Positions 45,033 through 54,942 of a stretch of 64,000 nt of DNA are shown piece after piece. A model generated the notes under the pieces. The model was not told where the DNA came from. It searched no databases and worked only from the letters and a program-made list of their open reading frames with translations. Numbering within the stretch: the first letter of the stretch is position 1; each line of letters starts with the position of its first letter. The stretch is from R-RK-3 sp963842775 (GTDB lineage Bacteria > Pseudomonadota > Alphaproteobacteria > Rhizobiales > Rhodomicrobiaceae): the NCBI GenBank assembly GCA_963842775.1, contig CAWJHQ010000001.1, positions 124,001-188,000 of the forward strand, in the 5' to 3' direction. The translations under genes and the position numbers were made by a program.

Positions 45033-45617
45033 ATGCCAGAAAAATTTGGTTTCGCCTGCTTCCTTGAACGGCTTGGAATCAGCGGCCCGCAACCTGTCAT
45101 CGATGCAACGGCGGCTCTCTTCGGCGACCATCTTGGGCCAGCCATTGAGCTGACTCTGTTGGATTACAGGACGGGTACGCAGGTGAACCGGCCCTGGTCT
45201 CTTGGAGACCAACTCGTCTGGACATGGCCTGGGCCAACGAAGATCCTATTCGTTTACTTCAGCGACCTGGACGCGGGCCGCCCCTGCATAAGCTTCACAG
45301 GGGCGGCCACTATTGCCGAACTAACAGTATCGATGGAGGATATGGCGCTTGCGTCCCGTCCCAATGACGTCGACGACCTGTGCATGGGCCTCCACGCGGT
45401 ATGCAGCAAATTTGCCGCCGAATGCCTCGTGGCTGCTGGGGGGGAAATTGGATTCAGCGAAGGTTTGACGACAGTGAGGCAAGCCTGGAATGAGGTCACT
45501 GCTCCGCTCTCCCTCGCGCATTGGGTCGCTTGCCGCAACGAAGGCCCACTCGCGATGGCCCAGCGTTTCGTCGAGGTTCGGCGCTCACCCACCGCAATTC
45601 TATTCAGGGCAGCTTAA
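45033..45617 (+). CDS. Uncharacterised soluble protein
   Basis: A 194-residue protein starting MPEKFGFACFLERLGISGPQ. The composition is balanced with several Cys and Trp; there is no signal or membrane segment. Codon use is acceptable and no repeat covers it. I do not recognise the family. It lies between the peptide pair and the signalling operon, in the opposite direction to both. Confidence 0.5.
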   Translation: MPEKFGFACFLERLGISGPQPVIDATAALFGDHLGPAIELTLLDYRTGTQVNRPWSLGDQLVWTWPGPTKILFVYFSDLDAGRPCISFTGAATIAELTVSMEDMALASRPNDVDDLCMGLHAVCSKFAAECLVAAGGEIGFSEGLTTVRQAWNEVTAPLSLAHWVACRNEGPLAMAQRFVEVRRSPTAILFRAA

Positions 45618-45809
45618 ATCTTGCAGCCTGGAGTTCAACGGGATAAAGCCGTTCACGGAATGTCGGCGGCATCCGCCTGCGCGAAGCATGCTGGAATCGG
45701 TAAGACGGGAAGGGTGATAAGTGGCGATGCGCCGGTGCCCGCCGGCATCGCCTTGGCAACGATAGGCCGCCGCCTTACTGCCCCTTCGCGCCCTAACGAT
45801 GCGTCAAAA

Positions 45810-46244
45810 TCATGAGGAATATGGCAGCCGCCCCAGCCCGCTCCAGAAATCGACGATCCGCCTCAGCGCGTCGGCATATTCCTGGCCGTTAAATGGCTTC
45901 ACGACGTAGCAGCTTGCGTGACGCTCATAGCATTCCTGAATATCTTTGGGCGATTGCGAGCTGGTCAGCATAATGACGGGAATGGATTTCAATTCTTGTT
46001 CTTTCTTCATGAGTTCCAAGAATTTTTTGCCATCCATGCCGGGCATGTTGATATCGAGCAGGATGAGTTGCGGCGTGGGCGCGTTGACGAAATTGCCTCG
46101 CTTAAAAAGGCAGTCCAGCGCTTCGGAACCATCATTCGCCACGGAAATATTGCAGGCGGACTTACCATCGCGGAAGACACGCTGGGTCATTTCGATGTCG
46201 CCCTCATTGTCTTCAACGAGCAATATTTCTAATGGTTTGCGCAT
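45810..46244 (-). CDS. Single-domain response regulator (Rcp1-like)
   Basis: A 144-residue receiver. Acidic pair ILLVEDNEGDIEM is near the start, the phosphoacceptor Asp lies in LILLDINMPGMDGK, Thr/Ser in VIMLTSSQSP and Lys in YVVKPFNG. This spacing with the longer alpha-4 region fits regulators paired with phytochrome-like or cytosolic kinases. No output domain is present, so it relays phosphate or binds a partner. The start at 46244 overlaps the upstream kinase by 32 bases, showing tight coupling. Last gene of the five-gene operon. Confidence 0.92.
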   Translation of the reverse strand: MRKPLEILLVEDNEGDIEMTQRVFRDGKSACNISVANDGSEALDCLFKRGNFVNAPTPQLILLDINMPGMDGKKFLELMKKEQELKSIPVIMLTSSQSPKDIQECYERHASCYVVKPFNGQEYADALRRIVDFWSGLGRLPYSS

Positions 46245-47428
46245 GGTGCCCAATGCCCTTTTGCGGGAGCGAAAAGAAAAAGACGGTGCCGTGACCGGGC
46301 GTCGATTCAAACCCGATATCGCCGCCGCATAGCTGGATGAATTTGCGGCAGGTGCATAGGCCGATGCCGGTGCCGGGATAGCGTTCCTTGCGATGGAAGC
46401 GCTGGAAGATGGTGAACATCCTGTCCTGGAATGCCGGATCGATGCCGATGCCGTTGTCGCGCACCGAAAATCGCCAGAGGTTGTTCTGCTGCTGTTCCGC
46501 AGCGATCTGTATTTCGGGCGGCTTGCTGCCGTTCTGGAATTTGAGCGCGTTGCTGATCAGATTTTGAAACAGCACGCGGACCAGCGTCGGAACTGGTCTC
46601 CACCGTGGGGAGGTCGCCGCATGTCACGCGGGCGGATTTCTCGTCGATAATGCTCGCAAATTCCGAAAGGATCTCCTGCGCGATCTCATTGCAGTCGACC
46701 CTCTCGACATTGATTTCCTCTCTTCCGATACGCGCAAAAGTGAGAATATCATGGATCATATTCCGCATTCGTTCGGCATTGTTCGTAATGAACTTTAGAT
46801 ATTCATTACGCTTCGCGGCCGGCAACGCCACTTCATCTTCGACAAGCAGTCCCGCGAATGTGTTCATCATGCGCACGGGTTCCTGCATGTCGTGGGAGCA
46901 AATATAGGCGAAGCGCTCCAATTCCTCGTTGGACTGGCGGAGGTGATTGTTGAGCTTGAGGATTTCTTCGCGCTGCATATAGAGGTCGAGGTAGACCTTG
47001 ACCTTGCTCTTGAGGATTTCCGAGTTGATCGGCTTGAATACGTAATCGACCGCGCCGATCTCCGCGGCCCGCGTTGCGTACCGGTCCTCTTTGCTGATCG
47101 CGGTCACGAAGATGATGGGCACGCCGTGCATGGATTCGCGCTCCTGCATCAGCGTGGCGGTCTCAAAACCGTCCATGTCCGGCATCTGCACATCGAGCAG
47201 CACGACGGCAAAGCGGTGGCGCAGGATGAGCGTGAGCGCCTCGTTGCCCGAGGAAGCCTTGAATATGGCGGCGTGCAGCGGCCTGAGAACCTTTTCGGTC
47301 GCCAGCAGGTTCTCCTTGCGGTCGTCGACGATCAGAATATTCGGCTTCAGTGCCGCGACTGGAGCCAATGACGCGTGTGCCGCAGAAAATCCTTCAGCCT
47401 GCCATGCCGGTTCCACGAGGTTCTCCAT
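46213..47428 (-). CDS. Receiver-linked histidine kinase (REC-HisKA-HATPase), one suspected +1 error
   Basis: About 404 residues after correction. An N-terminal receiver (ILIVDDRKENLLATEKVL, VVLLDVQMPDMDGFE, YVFKPINSEI) is followed by a coiled linker. The H-box RFAYICSHDMQEPVRMMNTF is typical of bacteriophytochrome-like kinases. The ATPase part FQNLISNALKFQNG, RDNGIGIDP and PGTGIGLCTCRKFIQL lies in the +1 frame after about 46581-46595. The ATG at 47428 overlaps the end of cheB by 35 bases. The receiver probably accepts phosphate from the CHASE3 kinase, making this a relay node; inferred from operon order. Confidence 0.9.
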
Positions 47429-47985
47429 TCGACAGCCTCCGCAGCAGCAAGGCGATGCGCTCCAGATCCACGATGTGGTCCACGGATGTAGCGTCGAGCG
47501 CGGCCTGCGGCATGCGCGACGCTTCCGCCGTGGCGGGGTTCTGCACGACGGCAAGCCCGCCGTGCCGCTTGACGGCTTTGAGCCCCAGGGCGCCGTCGGC
47601 ATTGGCGCCGGTCAGGACGACGCCGATCAGCGCTTCGCCGAAGGTCTCCGCCGCGCTTTCGAATAAGCAGATCGATGGAAGGGCGGGAAAAATTGACCTT
47701 GTCATCCACCGACAGGCTGAAGCTCTTATCCGGCTCGATCAGCAGATGATAGTCCGCCGGCGCCAGATAGGCCGTGCCACGGCTTAAGGTCTCTTTGTCT
47801 TCGGCTTCCTTGACCTTGATCATGCTGCAACGGTTCAGGTGCTCCGCCAGAAATCCGTCCGACGTCGCACCGGAGTGGTGCACGATAGCGATGCCAAGGG
47901 AAAAGGTCGCCGGAAGCGCCGAGAGGATCGTTTTCAGCGCATGCATGCCGCCGGCCGATACGCCCAGCACCGCCGCCTCAAACAT
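47394..47985 (-). CDS. cheB: CheB-type methylesterase domain protein, one suspected +1 error
   Basis: A stand-alone catalytic CheB domain of about 196 residues, without the receiver of classical CheB. The catalytic triad is visible: Ser in LGVSAGGMHAL, His in IAIVHHSGATSDGFL and Asp in VVLTGANADGALGLKAV. The frame changes at 47663-47666, restored as SIDLLFESAAETFGEAL. Classical substrates are glutamyl methyl esters of chemoreceptors, but no receptor gene is present here, so the target is probably another protein. The start is placed at 47985; an ATG at 47994 is possible. Confidence 0.88.
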
Positions 47986-48847
47986 GTGCCACAACTCCGG
48001 ACTTCCTGTAGATTTGCTGCCTGCCTTCCAGGGGGTCGAACAGCTGTTTTACGCCGGAAAAGTTCAAAGTTTCCTTAGCGCCCAAACAGAGGAATCCGCG
48101 ATGGCGCAAACTGTTGGTGAATAATGTGAGCACGCGATCCTGCAATATCTTGTCAAAATAGATGAGTACGTTGCGGCAGATGATGAGGTTCATCTCGCCG
48201 AAAACGCCGTCCGACACCAGATTATGGTAGGAAAATGTAACCCGCTCCTTGATGAAATCCTTGACCTTGGCAAAATTGTAACCGGTGTTGTAATATTTAT
48301 TGAAATCCTCCGTGCCGCCGCTCGCGCGATAATTGGCGGCATAGGCTTCCATCCTCTCGACCGGGTAAATGCCCTTCTCCGCCACATCGAGCGAGTGCTT
48401 GTTGAAATCGGTGGCGTAGAAGCGCGCACGGTCGAGGAAATTCTCCTCCTGGAGCAGGATGGCCATCGAATAGACCTCTTCGCCGGTCGCGCATCCGGCA
48501 TGCCAGATCTTGACGTACGGATACGTCTTCAGGGCCGGGATCACCTGCTTGCGCACCGCCTGGTAGAAGAGCGGGTCGCGGAACATTTCCGTCACCGTGA
48601 TCGACATGTGCTTCAGAAAACTGTCGAAGGCGCGCTGGTCGTGCATCAGCCGGTCAAGCAGCTCGGTGAAGTGCTCGAGCCCCGCTTCTTCGCGCGCACG
48701 GGCCAGGCGGCGCTTGAGCGACGTGTGGGAATAATGGGTGAAATCATAGCCCCAGCGGCGCCTGATGCCTTCCAGCAGCAGGCTGATTTCGATCCGCTCT
48801 ACATCCGTCTCCCGCACTACGCCGCTCTTTCCTGCTTGAACAGCCAT
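47978..48847 (-). CDS. cheR: CheR-type protein-glutamate methyltransferase
   Basis: S-adenosylmethionine-dependent methyltransferase of about 289 residues. The N-terminal helical part has RRWGYDFTHYSHTSLKRRL. SAM-binding segments follow: IWHAGCATGEEVYSMAILL, IYATDFNK-like FYATDFNKHSLDVAEKGIY, and VFGEMNLIICRNVLIYFD. All are CheR hallmarks. It overlaps the CHASE3 kinase end by 31 bases and cheB by 8. A CheR/CheB pair without receptors often acts on PAS-type signalling proteins; here the kinases are the likely partners, which is inference. Confidence 0.92.
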   Translation of the reverse strand: MAVQAGKSGVVRETDVERIEISLLLEGIRRRWGYDFTHYSHTSLKRRLARAREEAGLEHFTELLDRLMHDQRAFDSFLKHMSITVTEMFRDPLFYQAVRKQVIPALKTYPYVKIWHAGCATGEEVYSMAILLQEENFLDRARFYATDFNKHSLDVAEKGIYPVERMEAYAANYRASGGTEDFNKYYNTGYNFAKVKDFIKERVTFSYHNLVSDGVFGEMNLIICRNVLIYFDKILQDRVLTLFTNSLRHRGFLCLGAKETLNFSGVKQLFDPLEGRQQIYRKSGVVAHV

Positions 48848-51825
48848 ACGCGCAGGAGCGTCAGCAGCCGGTCGATATCCACCGGCTTGACGAGGTAGTC
48901 GTTGGCGCCGGCTTCCATGCAGCGCTCCTGCTCCTCGGGCATGGCGCGGGCGGTCAGCGCGATGATTGGAAGGTCCTGCCAGGCCTTGCGGCCGCGGATT
49001 TCCCGCATGGCCTGATAGCCGTCCATCACCGGCATCATGATGTCCATGATGACCAGCTCGATATTCTTCTGCTCCTTGAGCGTCTGGAGCGCCGTCTGGC
49101 CGTTATCGGCAATCAGCACGTTCATGCCGTGTTTGGTGAGCAGTTTGGAGAGCGCGTAGGTATTGCGCATGTCGTCGTCCACCAGCAGCACGGTGCGGCC
49201 CTGCAGCGCGCGGTCGGGATCGTGCTGCATGCGGATCATCGCCTGCTGATCCTTCGAGAGCGCGGATTCCACGCTGTGCAGGAACAGCGTCACCTCGTCG
49301 AGCAGCCGCTCCGAAGAGATCGCGCCCTTGATGACGATGCTGCTCGGTATAGCGTGAAAGCTGCCGGTTCTCCTCCTCGGAGAGGTCTTTCGCGGTGTAG
49401 ATGATGATGGGCGGCACGCCTTCTTCGCCGGCCTCCTTCACCACCGCCTGCAGCCATTCGAAGCCGGTCATGTCCGGCAGCTTGAGGTCGAGAATGACGC
49501 AATCGAACGTGGTTTCCCGTATCTGCTTCAGCGCCGCATCGCCCGTTCCGGTCACGATGATCTCGACGTTCTTCTGCTTGAGCAGGCTCTGGAGGGCGGT
49601 TTGCGTGTTTTCGTCGTCCTCCACCACCAGCACCTTCTTGACGTCCGAGTGCAGCAGGTCCTCGATGTGCGTGAACACGCCGTCGATATCCTCGATATCC
49701 GCCGGCTTGGTGAGGCAGCCGATCGCCCCTTTCTTGAGCGGCACCAGCGTCGCCAGGTCCGTCATCGGCGGTGATGATATGCACGGGGATGTGACGGGTC
49801 TTCAGATTGTCCTTGAGCTGGTCGAGCACGCGCATGCCGTCAATATCGGGCAGGCCGAGATCGAGGATGATGGCGGTCACGTCCTGTTCCGTCGCCAGCA
49901 GCAGACCGCTCTTGCCGTCGCCCGCGCCCAGGCATTTATAGCCGCGCCCGCGGGCGATCTTCATCAGCGTCGTGGCGAAGTCCGGGTCATCCTCGATGAT
50001 GAGCAGCACCTTGTCGTCCGGGCCGATGGATCTTGCGGTCGTCGGGAATGAACATGCGCACGGAAGCCTTGGGCATCGCCCGCATTTCCCTGGCGCGGTC
50101 CTGCAAGATGCGCAAGGAGCTGAACTGGTCGGGTGAAGAGGCTTCGGCCGCGCTCTGCTCTCCCATCACCAGCGGCAGGAACAGCGTGAACGTGCTGCCT
50201 TCGCCTTTCCCGCTCGCGACATGGATTTCGCCGCCCAGCACATGGGCGAATTTGCGCGCGATGGTGAGGCCCAGCCCCGTGCCGCCGTAATGACGGTCGG
50301 TGGAGCCGTCTTCCTGCTGGAACGCTTCGAAAATATCCTTGAACTTGGATTTCTCGATGCCGATGCCGGTATCGATCACCGAAAGCGCGATGGTCTGCGA
50401 GGGCGTCAGCGAGGCCCGCTGCAATTCCGTATCGTCTTTCACGCGGTGCAGGTCGAGCGTCACCGAGCCGACTTCGGTGAATTTAAAGGCGTTGGAGAGC
50501 AGGTTTTTCATGATCTGCTCGACGCGCTGGCCGTCGGTGTGCAGGATCTCCGGCAGAGTTTCGTCGACGCGAATATGGAACGCCAGGCCCTTTTCTTTCG
50601 CCACCGGCTCGAATTGCTGCGCTATCCGCGTCGCCAGATTGCCGATATAGATGTCTTCCTGAACGATGCTGATCTTGCCCGCCTCGACTTTCGAGAGGTC
50701 GAGAATGTCGTTGATGAGCCCCAGCAGTTCCAGCCCGCCGCTGTGAATGACCTTGGCCTCCTGGATCTGCTCCTCGGTCAGGTTGCCCTCTTCATTGGCG
50801 GCAAGACCGCGTGCCAGGATCAGCAGCGAGTTGAGCGGCGTGCGCAGTTCGTGTGACATGTTGGCCAGGAATTCGGATTTGTACTTGCTGGATTGCTCCA
50901 GCTCCATGGCCTTTTCCTCGATCAGCTGCTTGGCCTCTTCCAGCTCCTGCGATTGCTTGCGGATGCGCGCGTTCTGCTCTTCCAGCGCACTCGACTTTTC
51001 TTCCAGCTCCTCGTTGGAAGCCTCGATCTCTTCGTTGGAGGCCTTCAGTTCCTCCTGCTGCATTTTCAGCTCTTCTTCGCGCCGCTCCAGCTCCTGCGTA
51101 TAGATCAGCATCTGCTCCTGCGCGTGGGCGCGGCTGCGCTGGTAGAGCCAGATCGCGAGCGTTATGGCGATGTAGAACACGATCATGGCGATGATCGTCA
51201 GCCGGTTGCTCTGATGCGCATGGGCTTCGGCCACTTCGCCGCGCAATTGCAGCAGGTGGCTTTCTTCCGCCTCCATGATGCGCACGAGCGAGCGCACCTC
51301 ATCCATCAGCGCTTTGCCGCGCTGGAAGTCGATCTGCGATGCGTCGGGCTTGGCTCCCTCTTCCTTGCGCGTTTGAATTGCCGCGCCAGCATAGGCGAGC
51401 AGCTTTTTGGCCGTCTCTTCCAGCTCGTCCAGATTGCTCTGCTGGGCCGGATTGTCCGATACCTGCTTGCGGATGAAAGCAATCTCCTGCGCGATCGAGC
51501 GACGCTGTTGCAATGAGCGCGGCCCCGCATCCGGGTTGGTGTTGTCCCTCAGAGCGCTCTCGTAAGCCTCCAGAAACTCTTCATTGCCGGTGGCGACGTA
51601 TCCGCGCTGCGAGATCCCGACATCCTTCAGCTTGCCGAACAGCAATTGAATATGTCCGAGCACCTCATAGGTGTGCGACACCCAGCGCTTGGCCTCCTCG
51701 CTGGCGCTGCCCTGTTGCCAGAACATGACGCCCGCCAGCAGCATGAGCAGGGTGACGGTGCCTATGGCGACATTCGTCGCATGACGGATGAAAAAATTAT
51801 CGGTGGTTGGGCGTATCGGATCCAT
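48817..51825 (-). CDS. CHASE3 hybrid histidine kinase with three C-terminal receivers, three suspected +1 errors
   Basis: About 1000 residues after correction. A membrane helix (NVAIGTVTLLMLLAGVMFW) is followed by a periplasmic CHASE3 domain (GHIQLLFGKLKDVGISQRGY) and a second helix (LTIIAMIVFYIAITLAIWLY). A long Glu-rich coiled coil covers residues 230-320. The H-box is FLANMSHELRTPLNSLLIL, the N-box NLLSNAFKFTEVG, and G-boxes DTGIGIEKS and GGTGLGLTIARKFA. Three receivers follow: VLLIIEDDPDFA, VLVVEDDENTQTAL, and VLLVDDDMRNTYALS. Breaks lie at about 50028-50033, 49764-49768 and 49338-49345, all +1. First gene of the operon. Confidence 0.9.
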
Positions 51826-52115
51826 GAATAATCTCTTAGAGGTAAAAACGCGTCAGTCATCCGCGCAGGAACGCATGAGCTTCTGAGCCGCATGCGCCAG
51901 CGTTCGCATATCGTTATCCATAATAATACAACCAAAGATTGAATTTGCGTGTAAGCGCCGGGATCGCCCGCAAAATTTGTGACGAGCAGGCAATGGGGTG
52001 CGCGGGCAGTCCCATCGGCGCTCAATTTGAGCATGGCGCGGACGCAGTGCTTCGGCGCGGCCGATCTCGTTAATGGCTGATGTGACCGCTTCACGGTGGC
52101 GCGGGCAGATCCGCG

Positions 52116-52548
52116 TCATTTGCGAAAATGCTCTTCATACCGCTCGACACCATCGGGAATGTCCGACCAGTCTTGTGCGGAGCGCAGATAGACATATCGA
52201 AATTTGTATTTTTCAGCCTTGAGCCAGGATGGATCGTCGAACGTCCCCGCGGCGATCGTGCGTATGCCTGGGGCGGCCTCAAGCGTAATTCCGGTGTTCG
52301 TTCCGCAACGGGAACAGAAATGCTGGTCCAGCCAGCGGCCGGACTCATCCGAAACGTGCCTGTATGTTCGCAAGCTATCTCCGCGAAGCGTCACGCGCTC
52401 CGTTTTGAACACGGCCTCGACGCCAAACGCCGACCCCGGTGCGCCGCTGGCACCACGCGCAATGACAAATCGTGATCCGTTCTGGATCGCCATGCGCGAC
52501 GTAGCGCAGCGCTCCGCACACACAGCCGCCTTCATTGTGTTCCGCCAC
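52116..52548 (-). CDS. GFA-family (glutathione-dependent formaldehyde-activating fold) protein, one suspected +1 error
   Basis: A zinc protein of about 143 residues. The Zn/Cys motifs are CVCGALRY near the start, CHCAWCQRRTGSAFG, and FCSRCGTNTG downstream. The break at 52431-52440 is repaired by dropping one base, joining RRTG to SAFGVEAVFK. The GTG at 52548 follows a GGAGAGG site and gives the usual GFA start EGGCVCGALRY. Most members are of unknown substrate despite the family name. It is convergent with nothing nearby and alone in the region. Confidence 0.85.
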
Positions 52549-52881
52549 GAAACCTCTCCTCACCAGCCCGCGCGCCTGATCATCAGTTGGCAGAGCAACG
52601 CAGCCGCAGCTGGCACTCATAGTGACATGGCGAGAACCTTAGCAAGCAATCCTGGGCGTTCGCACCCGGGAAATTCCGCGCATCATATGCACGGGGCTGG
52701 TTCGGCCCCGCGTCACGAGAGGGCAGTGCACGGTGCCGAGACCGGACCGATGGAAGCTGCCCTCCCGTTCCCTGCCGGTACAGCCGGCGCTGCCGCCATT
52801 CTCGGGCAGCATGGGACCATAGAGAGCGCGAAGGCGCGATCCGGTCGCAACCGACCAAATGGTCAAACGAGGATGACGATC

Positions 52882-52974
52882 ATGGACACCAATCTTCTGC
52901 CCGCAATCGGCAACGCAGAGCCCCGCGAGCTGCGGGCTGATGGAAATCGAGTCATGTTTCCGGCGGCCCCATGA
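52882..52974 (+). CDS. Possible third leader-type peptide gene, frame uncertain
   Basis: It starts MDTNLLPAIGNAEPRELRAD after a good ACGAGGA site. As written it ends 11 residues later with MFPAAP. In a shifted frame the same DNA reads HVSGGPMTAYGFTDTLPG, which would give an acidic leader ending in GG like precursors A and B. A single missing base, or two extra ones, would be needed, so this is tentative. It ends against a family A repeat. Confidence 0.25.
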   Translation: MDTNLLPAIGNAEPRELRADGNRVMFPAAP

Positions 52975-53014
52975 CGGCATACGGATTCACTGACACGCTG
53001 CCGGGCCCAGTCTG

Positions 53015-53134
53015 GAGCGCGATCAGGAAAAGCTCCCGGAATCCGGTTTTCCGTCCGATCCGCGCGACCAGCGAGCAGCAATTCCAGGAGCGGGCCATCG
53101 AGGCGGCGTTGTTTCCGCTTCAACCGATCCGCTC
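53015..53134. repeat. Degenerate family A repeat
   Basis: It starts GAGCGCGATCAGGAAAAGC, includes CCGGAATCCGGTTTTCCGTCC and GGCGGCGTTGTTTCCGC, and ends ACCGATCCGCTC. Order and spacing match 60190-60300. The TA flanks are not preserved (TG at the left, GA at the right). Confidence 0.65.
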
Positions 53135-53305
53135 GAGTACAGAGTGCTACAGGTGAAGTATCTTCAAATTAGCATTGCAAGATTTAGCGGATGCTACGCG
53201 CGTTGCTTTGGCGTTTGACGGCCATGTAATGCCTATCGTGCCTTGGTTTGTTGCAGTATATGTTAATATATCAAGCCGCTTGTTGTTTCAGTGGGATGAA
53301 GTGTC

Positions 53306-54130
53306 ATGGGCTCGGGTCTACTGCATGCCTACAGTCGCTTAAGACGGTGGTTGTCTGACTCGGATAAAAGCGCTCCGAGAGCGGACCTGGAGCAGGCCCT
53401 TGATCGCATTGCGATCGCGGCCCAGTCCAAGGCCGAGGCGCTCGATCTCAGCAAGCTGGGCCTCACGCACTGTCCGAGGGAGGTTTACGCGCTCAAACGG
53501 CTCACCAGCCTCGATCTGAGTTACAATCTTTTCGGCCCGGATGGCGCGCGGGCACTTTCGCCGCTGACCGGTCTCACGACCCTCTATCTGAACGGCAATC
53601 GAATCAGGGAAGAAGGAACACGGGCGCTCTCCTCATTGAGCCGTCTGACCCGCCTTGGTCTGATGGACAATGATATTGGCAATGAAGGCGCGCGGGCGCT
53701 CTCGTCTCTTCCGAGCCTCTCTAGCCTGGATCTGAGTAACAATGGCATCAGCTCGGAGGGGGTGCGCGCACTTTCGTCGCTGACCAGTCTCACCAGCCTC
53801 AGTCTCAATAACAATGACATCGGCCCGGAAGGGGTACACGCACTTTCGTCGCTAACCGGCCTCACGAGCCTCAATCTGAGCCGCAATAACATTCTCGATG
53901 ATGGAGCGCGGGCACTTTCGGGAATGCGCCAACTCGTCCATCTTGACCTGTTTCACGCCGGGATCGGTGATGAAGGGGCGCGGGCGCTGCTATCGCTGCC
54001 TAACCTCACCTATCTAAATCTCGATTGGAATCTGGTCACCGAAGCCGAGGCGGCGCAGCTTCTTGTGCAAACCGACGGCCGGATCATCCTGCAGGTGGAG
54101 CCGGAGCGCGGATCGGGGCTCGGCGTCTGA
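53306..54130 (+). CDS. Leucine-rich-repeat protein (ribonuclease-inhibitor type)
   Basis: A 274-residue protein without signal peptide. An N-terminal helical region (residues 1-45) precedes about eight 24-residue repeats with consensus LSSLTxLTSLxLSxNxIxxEGARA (for example ALDLSKLGLTHCPREVYAL and LTSLNLSRNNILDDGARAL), and a short cap. This is the GALA/RI-like repeat class, which binds proteins. Similar proteins occur as effectors or toxin-immunity partners, but no secretion signal is seen. The preceding 150 bp is AT-richer than the surroundings. The partner is unknown. Confidence 0.82.
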   Translation: MGSGLLHAYSRLRRWLSDSDKSAPRADLEQALDRIAIAAQSKAEALDLSKLGLTHCPREVYALKRLTSLDLSYNLFGPDGARALSPLTGLTTLYLNGNRIREEGTRALSSLSRLTRLGLMDNDIGNEGARALSSLPSLSSLDLSNNGISSEGVRALSSLTSLTSLSLNNNDIGPEGVHALSSLTGLTSLNLSRNNILDDGARALSGMRQLVHLDLFHAGIGDEGARALLSLPNLTYLNLDWNLVTEAEAAQLLVQTDGRIILQVEPERGSGLGV

Positions 54131-54177
54131 AGGCGGCTGTTGGTCCCAACTCGGACATGGGGTGTTCAAGGGCTCTA

Positions 54178-54313
54178 AAGCGAAATCAGGTTAGATGGAA
54201 TCGATCAGCGCTATCAATTCAGTGTCATCCTCGCGCAAGCAGGGATCCAGTATTCCACAGCCGCGTCAATAGCTTACTGGATTCCCGCTTGCGCGGGAAT
54301 CGACAAAGAGAGA
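54178..54313. repeat. Composite dispersed repeat, family G
   Basis: AAAGCGAAATCAGG, GATGGAATCGATC, GTCATCCTCGCGCAAGC, GGGATCCAGTATTCC and CCCGCTTGCGCGGGAATCGA follow in order. The same order occurs at 60685-60837. The CGCGCAAGC/GCTTGCGCG words form a long hairpin. It ends exactly where the AraC remnant begins. Confidence 0.65.
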
Positions 54314-54315
54314 TG

Positions 54316-54447
54316 TCGAGGACGGTGCCAAGGTTGTCTCCGTCGCAGCAGCCGTCGGCTTCGAGTTCAGAAGCTGCGTTCAGCCGAGCTTTCAAGAAGT
54401 GCGTCGGCCTCTCCCCGGATGAATGGCGCCGACGACGGGGAGAGTGA
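54316..54447 (+). pseudogene. AraC-family regulator, C-terminal remnant
   Basis: VEDGAKVVSVAAAVGFE is followed, one base shifted, by SEAAFSRAFKKCVGLSPDEW and RRRRGE. This is the second helix-turn-helix of an AraC regulator. The sequence upstream is repeat DNA, so the sensor half and first helix-turn-helix are missing. The break between the two pieces is again +1. Confidence 0.75.
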
Positions 54448-54536
54448 GAGACGGGGAGCAGCTCCGATCACCGTCAACTTATTCCGCAATTGGCCCGACT
54501 CTGACCTTTCAGTGAGCGTTTATGTCCGCTCACACT

Positions 54537-54720
54537 GGATGCCGTTGAAAAACTATTTTGAGGGCTGTTGGCTGCGGCTGATCGCTGCAAACCTGAGACA
54601 GTCTGACTTCCTGGGCGTGATTCTGAAATCGGGTTTCACTCAAAATATCTCCATCCGTACAAAGATAATCCGTTGTCAGATTGCTGTGTGTCGGACTTTT
54701 TCAACAGTGTCACCGCATTG
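54537..54720. mobile_element. Deleted derivative of the IS1182-like element
   Basis: The left end GGATGCCGTTGAAAAACT and right end GACTTTTTCAACAGTGTCACC match the termini of the IS at 58130-59640. Outside the right end, CACCGCATTGCCGC also matches. Only about 140 bp lie between, with no transposase sequence. It could be moved by the full-length transposase. Confidence 0.6.
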
Positions 54721-54942
54721 CCGCTGGGCGCCACTCACGTCGCCGATCCGGGGTTCCCTTTCCTGCACCGAACCATCGGCTCAAAGCGGCCATCTCCGCG
54801 CCGTCTGACACAGACGCTAAGCTTGCAGAATATCCTTTACCGGAACCCAGCAATCAGACAAGAAAGGTCACACAAGTGACGCGAGGCAGTGATCTAACAT
54901 GATAGGTCTGTGGTCCACTTGGCTTAGACTTGGAGGAGACGA

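Noticed and set aside
44804..45067. An 87-codon plus-strand gene upstream of 45033
   Set aside because: It overlaps the next gene in another frame, lacks a convincing ribosome-binding site and has no recognisable character.
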